DNA of 64,000 nucleotides from Alitta virens (Eukaryota; Annelida; Polychaeta; Phyllodocida; Nereididae): NCBI GenBank assembly GCA_932294295.1, contig OW028579.1, positions 36,210,862 to 36,274,861 of the forward strand, read 5' to 3'. Shown piece by piece: positions 55,929 to 64,000 of this stretch (position 1 is its first letter; each line of letters starts with the position of its first letter). The notes under the pieces were generated by a model. It saw only the letters and a program-made list of their open reading frames with translations, ran no database searches and was not told where the DNA came from. The position numbers and the translations under genes were made by a program.

Positions 55929-58900
55929 TTTTATTGACAGTAAAATATCATCAATGATATATATGTCATAAATAAAATAAAGAACAGAAAATACAGAAAT
56001 GTTCAAATAAAATTTGTAAACTAGATAAGCATATGTTATATGAGCACATGATAGATCTAAATTTATTGGTGTCATTCATTATGTCAAAATCATATATGTA
56101 AACTCTAGCTAGATCAAACAGTCATAGGCGAAGTGGTGTGTTATTTGGACATATTATTAATGAGTGTATCTCATCCTCAACTTCATTTAAGTTACATTTC
56201 GTACATAGTCTCTCTTCTACAGGTATTAATGGTCTTTCATGTCTACCTGTTTCTATACGAAGGTTATGGGAACTGGTTCTGAATCTAGCTATTTTATTAT
56301 AAGTTTTTCTACCCAAGTTTAACAGAAGGTATGGTTCAATTCTATAATCTGATTTGATGAGTTTATATGTTCTAAGTTTTGGTTGCTGAATAGAGTCATA
56401 TATTTTTGCCAATTTTGCAATAAACATATACACCAAAATGCAAGAAAAATTTTGGTGTATATGTTTATTGCAAATGTTCTAGCAATTGTATTCAAGTCCT
56501 CAATTTGTACAAATTCAGCAATAATTTGTTTAACTTTTCTTGGCCAACTACTCTGACCTGAACTTAGTGCATTTTCATGAATATTTAAAAAAAATTTAAG
56601 TATACAGCTATCAGGTAGGCGTTTCAGTTTTAACCAGTAGTTTACCATTCTAACCTGTTGTCTGACATGCAATGGAAATCTGCCAGTTTCACTCATACAA
56701 GAGTACGAAGGATATTGCAATTAAAACTGTCTGATGCAAAATACTTCCAACCATTCCATGTTAAACCTTTTAGTAACACTGGATTAGATTAGATTAAAGC
56801 ATTACTGGACTCAGGTCCTATTGGACCTCTATGTCCATATCTCACTTGGAGCGGTTGGTGTGCAATAACTCAATTTGTAAATTGTTGCTATATACTATAT
56901 AACGCTATATCTATCATGCAGTAAAAATAAGTGATTAAGCCACCAAACTCATTACATCAGTTAAATGTTATATTTCAGAAAGCAGATTTGGCAGCAGGGA
57001 TTCTGCGAATGTCTCACGAGAGATCAAAATATGTCGACTTCACCCATTGTTTTTTAGAAACTAAAGCAGTATTTATCATTCGCAAATCATCCCACGATGA
57101 TCTTAGTTTTTTCACTCAATTCCATTTGCCGTTTGGCTACGGAGTATGGTGGACAATCTTAGGGATGCTTTTCCTCATCATTTTGGTATGGATCCGGATT
57201 TACCTTTGCAAGCCGCTCTTCAACTTCGATCCAAGGCGAAGATTTTCCTGGTGGGATTTGGGAATGGATACAGTGGCCATTCTTCTTAAGCAAGGTAAGC
57301 TTCACACATTTAAAGCATAAAGGTAGTTACACGTTATCTTTTTCGGTGTTGTCCAACGTACATTACAACAGTGTCGTTGTATAGGAACCTTACTTTTTTT
57401 TTTGTCTGCAATAATCAGAGAAAGGGGAGTAAAAAATGTTTAAATCAACAATGGGAAATTCCTGACATAAATTTATCTGTTTCAGGTCCCAAAATGCAAT
57501 CTTTGCCAAGTTTAGTCTGTCCACTTATCTCAACAAGTATATTGATCGGAAGCTCCATTATCTTTGCATTTTACACAAGTAACCTCACTGCAATGACTAC
57601 TGTCAGGAAGAGTAACTACATCGACACTTTGGAAAAACTGGCAGCTCATCCAGAGTACAGGGTTATGATGTATGAGGATTCTGCAGGGGCTGAGCCATTC
57701 AAAGTAATGTTCAATTTCTATTTAGTACAGTTTTGGAGACCGGGGAGAGGCTTTGAGGATTTTTTCGCATTTGATTGAATATCTTGCAAAAGAAAACCAA
57801 AATTAAGCAAGTTAGTGACGTAGCTGCTGAAGCAGCATTTTGGTGATCTTAAAAATTGTCCCCAGACATGGGGTATATTGTGACACACTCGTACATAGAA
57901 CAAAAAAAAGCAGCATTTGTACCTTTTTTTGCACTGAACTGACTCAGTTTGTAAATTGTTACTCCCACGAAGATATTTATAAAATCAGCCATCTCTCATC
58001 AGGTTTGGATGCACACCATTCGAACTTTGTTTTCAATGATGAATTAAAAATATAAAGTTTTAATCTTTTTGAATTGGAGTAATCAAACTTTCAGTGAACT
58101 GTGTCAAACAATGAAATACCAAATACCTCTGACACAATTTCACAATTACATAGAAATTGGTTGAAACTGTAAGGTATGACAATGATTCAACAAATCCCAG
58201 TAATAATTTGAAACTCAGCATCAGATAAAAAATGGACTTTCTGGAAAACTAAAATCTTAAATTCATTGCCTGGTTTATTTTTTACCCGTTTCAAATACCT
58301 GTGGAGACATTGATTTAGTATCAAGTGCCTTGAAGTTGACAGTCTGACACACAGCCTTTCTCTGCCATACCACATCAAACCCTCTTTTCCCTAGGTCAGG
58401 GTCACTCTGACTGTGCCTCACAGGTGTCATCTTTTTGCTTCTCATCATACTGTGATTCAAAATAATTTTGTTCACTTTACACTGTAAAGTTTACAGTCAC
58501 CTCATCCATCAGAAAACCATCCCCATGTACCCCGCCCTGACCGTCCCAAGTGATTTAAAGAAGGACCACCCACCCACGCTGCCATTCATGCTACGTGAGA
58601 TTACTACTATGCTTAATCAAATCTCTTTGAAAGGCACTTATGAAACATGGATATGGCACAACTACTAGGAAACATTAGGGTTCGAAAATATGAGTGGAAA
58701 ACTTACTTTAAACTTCAAAAAACATGAAATGATCTGCAACAGCTGAACCATTCACTTGACAGATTCTACAGAGAACATGAAGGTGAACCCCAACATCAGT
58801 TAAAATACATTTGTAACAGCGATGTATATTCTCATTATAAATATTTCTGTTGTAAATGATATTAATGCGTTCTTTGACGAAAGACTGATCACTATTGAGG

Positions 58901-61061
58901 CTTACCCACTTTCAATTTAACAGGAATTGCAGACTTGGATTTCTGAATATTTATCATTATTAAGAAATCGCAGGTGTCCCAATGTACCCCATGTCCTAAA
59001 GTTCTAACTCGGAATAATAGTCAGATAATACTGAACCCAACAGTAATTGAAGTAGTAAAAGACGTGCATGGGTGGTTTAGTCAAAGATCATACCTTGACC
59101 TTGATCGGACCACCATCGGTTCACATGAGAAAAATCATCTTCAATGAGGATAAAAACTACCAGAGAGCATGTACTGCCACCGAAGCAGATAAAGCACAAA
59201 TAGATGACGTCATCATACATTGCTGAATATACGGTCCATGTCATCAAATAATGCTTATCTGCTCTGGTGCCAGTGACCTCTGGTGGCACTTTAGCTTGTT
59301 CTGTAATATTGTTCTGATGCTACTGGTGATACTTTGTTCATGAAGCTTCTGTTGCCTCAACAAATAAAAGTACAGACCCCAATATATCATGTAAGAATGC
59401 TTCAAATTAAAAATCTAAATGTAATTTTAAGAATATCTTGACCACCTTCAGTTTATTACGATGTTGTGAATCACATTTTTACAAGGTAACTACATTCATA
59501 TATCTTGCAGCAACATCTTATAATATTGAGGAGAACCAATGTCAATATACTTCACTGCATTTAACATGTTACTTTAACATATTATTTTCCCAACATAACT
59601 ATATTTTGAAAATATTTTTATGTTTGCATGCTGACATGTCTAGTTTTGTTTGCTTCAAGCATTCATCAGATGCAGCATATCGACAGATTTGGAAGCGACT
59701 GAATTCCTCTCAATCAAATTTTCTGAAAGCATCTACAACCCCTGAGGAAATTGCGAAGAAAATTCTTGACACCAAAAGTGTCTTTATAGGGATACTTCCT
59801 GCGATGATGGAAATTGCTAGAAACTATCCTCAAACGTTGATCTCTCATCCGCATTCAGCAGAAAAGATTGTTTTTGGAATGTCCAAGTCCTTCAAATACT
59901 CCAACAGCTTCAAAATGAAGTAATTATTTTGTATATTCTTCAGTTTATTTCAAGTAATTTATCTTACATATCATCGTAATAATTATATGCAAAACTACTG
60001 ATGAAGACAAATATTGTTCATGGCTTAGATATATGAAAATCTCTAAACTCAGATTTTATTTATTTGAGACCCATCCCAAGTCTTATTAAAAAAGAGCTTA
60101 TAGAGAGGTCGCCGTACTAATTACATAACTCACAGATCTATGTGAGAGAGTTTTATTTATTTAAAAACATATTTTGACTGGATACACAATCTGTAAAACA
60201 GTCTTTTATGTGGTCCAGTTAAGGTAAAATTCACAATAAAAACATTGGTTTAAATAACAATTAACAGAAAACATTTTTGACATCATTCCACACAATGGAA
60301 TAAATGCCTTCTTCATAACATTTGTTCTACATTCAGGAATTTGAACTTTAAGAGTATTACTTACTCGTGTATTAATGTCATTACATTCACAGGCCATGGT
60401 GATTGAGTTGCTTACAGAGTTGACAAATAAATCGATATATTATATTGTTGTTTTAAAGGTGCACTGTCTGTCAAGTTTGCACATCATAAAATTAATGATA
60501 TAAATCAATACTGCCTTCTTGTTTCATGATATATTTTACCCATTTTTGGTCAAAAATTTAGTTTTAATTTACTATAAATAATATAAATATTATTTTTTCA
60601 TGCCATCAAAAACTCAATATGTAAACAAACCCAGTGATGACATCGCAATACTAAACAATGGTGATGATTTAATTTTCATTGTGTTTCCAATGTTTTGGTA
60701 TGGATTTTCTCTCAATGTATGATTTATTTTTTTAGTAATGTCTGATAAAATCATTAGATCACACAAATTTAGTGTGCATTGATTAATAAAGGTTATTTAT
60801 GAACTATTTGATTGAGTCTTACAATTTTATTTTTGCAGAATACAGCAGCTTTTCGAGTCGGGAATAGTAAAAAAACTCGACAGTTCTTATCAGCGAGAAC
60901 TGCTACATACATCTCCAAATACAAGATCTGTGTCTGTTAATTTAAGTGACATCACACCATATTTCACTTGGCTGTTCATTGGAGTTACTATTGCATTTGG
61001 GACACTATTATTGGAAATATTTTCCTTCAAAAGAAACAACCTTTGAGAACAGCCCTGAATA
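54400..61061 (+). CDS. iGluR-3: short ionotropic glutamate receptor-like subunit, about 415 aa
   Basis: Exons: 54400-54456, 54793-54896, 54992-55061, 56979-57294, 57486-57703, 59660-59919, 60839-61061 (1248 nt, open). No amino-terminal domain and no visible signal peptide: the first exon reads MATNEMMPWDQQITAAIPP. S1 has DYLYFNKRITHNGNVSYKGL, GQGIFGLVADG and SHERSKYVDFTHCF (ligand Arg kept). M1 is GVWWTILGMLFLIILVW; the pore region WWDLGMDTVAILLKQGP keeps Gln at the position of the Q/R site; M3 is IIFAFYTSNLTAMTT. S2 has EDSAGAEPFK where iGluRs have a GST motif, and PAMMEIARNY. M4 is WLFIGVTIAFGTLLLEI. An AATAAA overlaps the stop codon. A SINE sits in intron 1, a LINE in intron 3 and an M4 MITE in the last intron. 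Confidence 0.83.
54468..54722 (+). mobile_element. tRNA-derived SINE (S2)
   Basis: Head TGGTCTAGTGGTTAAGGTG, GTGGGGTTCAAACCACCATG, body TTGGGCAGATTCTC, GCCTCACCCCACCC, GTAGTGGGTACTTGGC, AGATTCTGGATTGGCC. It lies in iGluR-3 intron 1. Confidence 0.75.
55897..55924. repeat. TA microsatellite
   Basis: Run of TA dinucleotides in iGluR-3 intron 3. Confidence 0.9.
56122..56720 (-). mobile_element. LINE ORF2 3' end, frameshifted
   Basis: Two overlapping minus-strand frames encode SETGRFPLHVRQQVRMVNYW, then ARFRTSSHNLRIETGRHERP and LCTKCNLNEVEDEIHSLIIC. It is homologous to the plus-strand fragment at 11282-12222, but better conserved around the Cys/His cluster. It lies in iGluR-3 intron 3. Confidence 0.82.
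57704..59659. other. iGluR-3 intron 5
   Basis: About 1.95 kb between the M3 exon and the S2 exon. No repeat family or exon was recognised with confidence; the short open frames show no domain-like features. Confidence 0.4.
60453..60815. mobile_element. MITE, family M4, right end lost
   Basis: Starts TTAAAGGTGCACTGTCTGTC, like 43315, and follows that copy to GATTAATAAAGG near 60792. The right inverted terminus is absent; sequence passes into the splice acceptor of the last iGluR-3 exon (60839). Confidence 0.75.
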
Positions 61062-61251
61062 AAAAATACAATCAGAAGTTCTTTCGCAAACACGGACCGA
61101 AGAACTACCGACTATCAATTCTTTTTTCTTTTTAGTTAAGTGGTAGGATGACTTTTGCTTTTTGCTGAAATGCTCAACACCCAAATTTGTAACCCCTAGG
61201 AACTCTCCTTGCAACAATTAATGTCATATTTTCTATAATAGTAATAATAAT

Positions 61252-61431
61252 TTATATAGCGCTAGTTCCAATAAATTGCTCACCAGCACTTGTATTCAGT
61301 CCTAATATTTGTTTAACAAATATGTCTTTTATTCTCTCCTTGAAACCATCTAAGGACTCGACCATTTTCAACTCATCTGGCAGACTATCCTGCAAAATTG
61401 GAGCTAACATGGAAAAGCTCCGATCATTGAA
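61252..61431 (-). mobile_element. LINE C-terminal tail
   Basis: The minus-strand frame reads RSFSMLAPILQDSLPDELK, then FKERIKDIFVKQILGL, ending in a stop next to TTTATATAGCGC. This matches the usual end of CR1/L2-like LINE ORFs (R-F-...-P-...-LP-...-FK). Directly downstream of iGluR-3. Confidence 0.6.
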
Positions 61432-61451
61432 CTGTTGTTGGTAACATGAGG

Positions 61452-62120
61452 CATCTTTAACAGCAAACTTTTACTGCTTCTAAGTTCTCAATTGCGTCGC
61501 TTAAGTTCAATTTATCGTATTCTTGTTGATGTGGGCAACCAATCTCATCGTTGTCTTGTCTGAGTCTGTGTCATAGTCACAGAGAAACAGAAGACATTAC
61601 AGCGGCGAATGTAGCAAACTTTAAGTTGATTGTTGTTGTTTTTTTCACAGCAAGAAAGTTGAGGTTTGACTTTATCGCAACATTTCCATTTTGTGTTGTT
61701 CCTTGGAAAGAACAAAAAAAAAAAAAAGTCAGAAAACAGCTATTATTTGAAAGGTATTGCTTTAATCGGAACCCACACAGACGATGCATCTTCTTATTTA
61801 CTGAACAAACAGATGAAGAATGTTAATTGCTATTGTATCAGTTGTTTTTAGTTCACTTTAGCAGGTATTTTGCTCTCATTAATAAATGGATTTAGCATCA
61901 ACCTAATATTATGGCATATAATCATTTGATAATTAGCAAATGAGTCTCTGTTAAACTGATCAGCTACATGTCAGGCAGGACATGGTTTATAATAGGATAC
62001 CATTGAATAAACATTTCGCTGCGGTCATTCCACCACTAAGTATGTGCATCTGTAAATAAGAACATCTTGAGAAATAAGTTTTTACCTTGATCAAATGTAT
62101 TCAGTCGTCTTTGTTTTTTT
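61452..62120. other. Intergenic stretch between iGluR-3 and iGluR-4
   Basis: No exon recognised. Short open frames on both strands (61550-61850) overlap one another around an A-rich run at 61710-61726; I see no support for any of them. Confidence 0.4.
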
Positions 62121-62125
62121 TTTAA

Positions 62126-63720
62126 GGATCACCTGTATTTTCACAAGAAGACTGTCCACAATTTCACAATGGTACCATTTCCTACATGGCCAAATGTGCC
62201 ATGTGCATTTTCCATGCATTGGATTAAACGAACGAAAAAACGAATTGTTTTTGCCTAATTATAAAGAAGCGAAGACCATGTGTTTTCCATGCATTATCCA
62301 AGGTGACACACTCATGCAGACCTTTTCTAACATCTTTGACAACAAAATACTAAATGTTTGAAGGTTTAGGAACATAAGGTGGCATACTATCGCCAACCTA
62401 CTTTGACGTCCTTAAGAACACAATACTAAATGTTTAAGTGTTTGGAACATAAGGTGATGCATTGATGCAGAACTTTTTATGCATCATAATTTCAAATATT
62501 CCATATTTCAGTTACACCTTTATTAAAGGCGACTGTTATGGAACCGATGGGCAAGACATCTTTATATTGGTTGCTGATGATGTAAGTAACCATCCTCATC
62601 TTCAAATGCCACTCACACTGATGCAAATTACTCAATGAATATATTGTGTCTCAGGGACAAGGGAAGGTGGGTGTGTACATTAGGGTTTGACGTCCTGTAT
62701 TTCTGCACCTGATGGGCTAATAAGAACAGACAGGGACCATGGCAATTAGATGATGGATACAACAGCCATCCAATGTTTACTCCATTCAATTATCATGGCA
62801 AGCATGTTGAATAAAAGTTTCATCATGATTACAAGTCATTCGAGTAATTTAACTGCTGTGGCTGGTGTTGGGATTTGATGTATCAGGATTTTCCATTTGC
62901 ATATTGTAATTTAAGAGGAGACTACACCTCAGAAATCTAGAGTTACTGCAAAGTTTGTAGACTTAGAAAAAACTAAACTCCAGAGGATGTAATGTGAATC
63001 AGGATTCCTATTGGCTGAAAGCCTGCCATAGACAATGGGAGTCTTGGATTCACATTAGTTTCTAATTTTAGAGCGGAACAAGTAAAGTTTCACTTGAATG
63101 TACATATGAGAAAGGATCTAATTTTAATTTTATAGATTTTTTTTTTCTTTTGTCTTCATGTTGACTACTTCTAGTACTCCTCAGATACAGTTTATCAAAA
63201 GATTTAGAAAAGACTGAACTCATCTCAGTAAACATTTCTGGAGACATCTACAACCCTTGAAGCAATTGCAATCACTGTTCTGTGTTCATCGATGTACTTC
63301 CTGAGCTGATGGCAATTGCCAAGGGCCACCCGGAATTTTTAATTTCTCATCCACAATCAAGAAAAAACGTGGTGCTTGGCATGTCCAAATCTTTAAAATA
63401 TTCTGAACGCTTCATCATGAAGTAGGTCTATCATTTAAAAGAAGAAATTGTTTAAGTGTCACATTTTGCTGGTCTATAATTTTAATGAAGAAAGTTTTTA
63501 AGTGGCATATTTTGGTCTCAGTATTGCGAAAGGTATTCTGTAACATCAGTACTTCAAGTACTGTACTTGCATTTGTTGTGGGTTTCAGCAGGTTTTGGAG
63601 TCAGGGATTCTCAACAAGCTTGAGAGTTCCTATCAAGGAAGACGACCCACTTCAGCGACCAGTCTCCGTTACTTTGAGATAAATTTGAATAATCATTGCT
63701 TTTGGGACACTGTTGTTGGA
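62126..63720 (+). pseudogene. iGluR-4: remnant receptor gene without channel core
   Basis: Four exon relics match iGluR-3: about 62126-62200 (DHLYFHKK..., frame broken), 62512-62581 (YTFIKGDCYGTDGQDIFILV, intact splice sites), 63175-63421 (S2 exon, in-frame TAG and TAA near its start, later LISHPQSRKNVVLGMSKSL) and from 63589 (VLESGILNKLESSYQ) into a truncated M4. The exons for M1, pore and M3 are missing: only 593 bp, partly SINE, separates the second and third relics. The most decayed of the four copies. Confidence 0.85.
62660..62785 (-). repeat. SINE S1 body fragment
   Basis: Contains GACGTCCTGTATTTCTGCAC, GATGGGCTAATAAGAACAG and GGACCATGGCAATTAGA. The tRNA-like head is missing. It lies between relic exons of iGluR-4. 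Confidence 0.75.
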
Positions 63721-64000
63721 AATTATGTGTTTCCCTTAACAGGAAGATGCTTGCATAACTTTAAAAATTCAAAAGTATATATATTATATTCAATGCAAAA
63801 GAAACATACAGGCGCAGAACTGACAGATATACATTGTACAGACATGCATGAAGAATTTACATACAAGCTACACGATGTAACAATATTGCACACCACTGTA
63901 TTACAAAATATGTACATTTACTGATATTAAAATCGTATAAAACTTAGGATAGATCGATTATAATATTATGAATGAATATAATCTTATATAAGGTTATAAA
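63721..64000. other. Window end
   Basis: No feature recognised. An open plus-strand frame continues from the iGluR-4 relic to about 63924, but its sequence no longer resembles the receptor. Confidence 0.4.

Noticed and set aside
8560..63720. Functional link between the secreted ALP array and the receptor cluster
   Set aside because: Only adjacency supports it; no shared promoter, orientation or motif was seen.
1..64000. CRISPR arrays, bacterial operons, rRNA genes
   Set aside because: Spliced genes, SINEs and LINEs show animal DNA; the tandem repeats have no repeat-spacer structure.

Overview
The window is AT-rich animal genomic DNA: short exons with GT..AG splice sites, many dispersed repeats, tRNA-derived SINEs, LINE tails and short inverted-repeat transposons. 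Both gene families resemble ones known from marine invertebrates. I cannot tell a lophotrochozoan from an invertebrate deuterostome or another marine invertebrate. No single ORF is a whole gene, so every gene below was assembled from exons by splice sites, reading phase and comparison between paralogs.

Left part (about 2.4-37.1 kb, all minus strand): a tandem array of five secreted proteins of 251-257 residues. In layout they look like actinoporins (anemone-cytolysin fold): signal peptide, amphipathic N-terminal helix, beta-sandwich body, then a separately encoded Cys-rich tail of seven Cys. From low to high coordinates they are called here ALP-A, -B, -C, -D and -E (ALP = actinoporin-like protein). 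A broken copy, ALP-0, lies at 2399-7173. A, B and C share length, seven-exon structure and intron phases, and B and C are the closest pair. D and E are older and differ in intron positions. The usual membrane-binding aromatic cluster of actinoporins is not recognisable, so pore formation is not established.

Right part (38.5-63.7 kb): four copies of a short ionotropic glutamate receptor-like gene. They have the ligand-binding halves, M1, pore, M3 and M4, but no amino-terminal domain. Two lie on the minus strand (iGluR-1, broken; iGluR-2, essentially intact) and two on the plus strand (iGluR-3, intact; iGluR-4, a remnant without its channel core). The minus and plus pairs are arranged head to head.

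The rest is repeat. There are at least four inverted-repeat MITE families, three foldback elements (one fills most of ALP-E intron 1), three groups of tRNA-derived SINE (several copies with clear target-site duplications), LINE 3' ends, microsatellites, and an unusual compound minisatellite at 51.6-52.2 kb. Nothing in the sequence shows that the two gene families work together; their adjacency may be chance.
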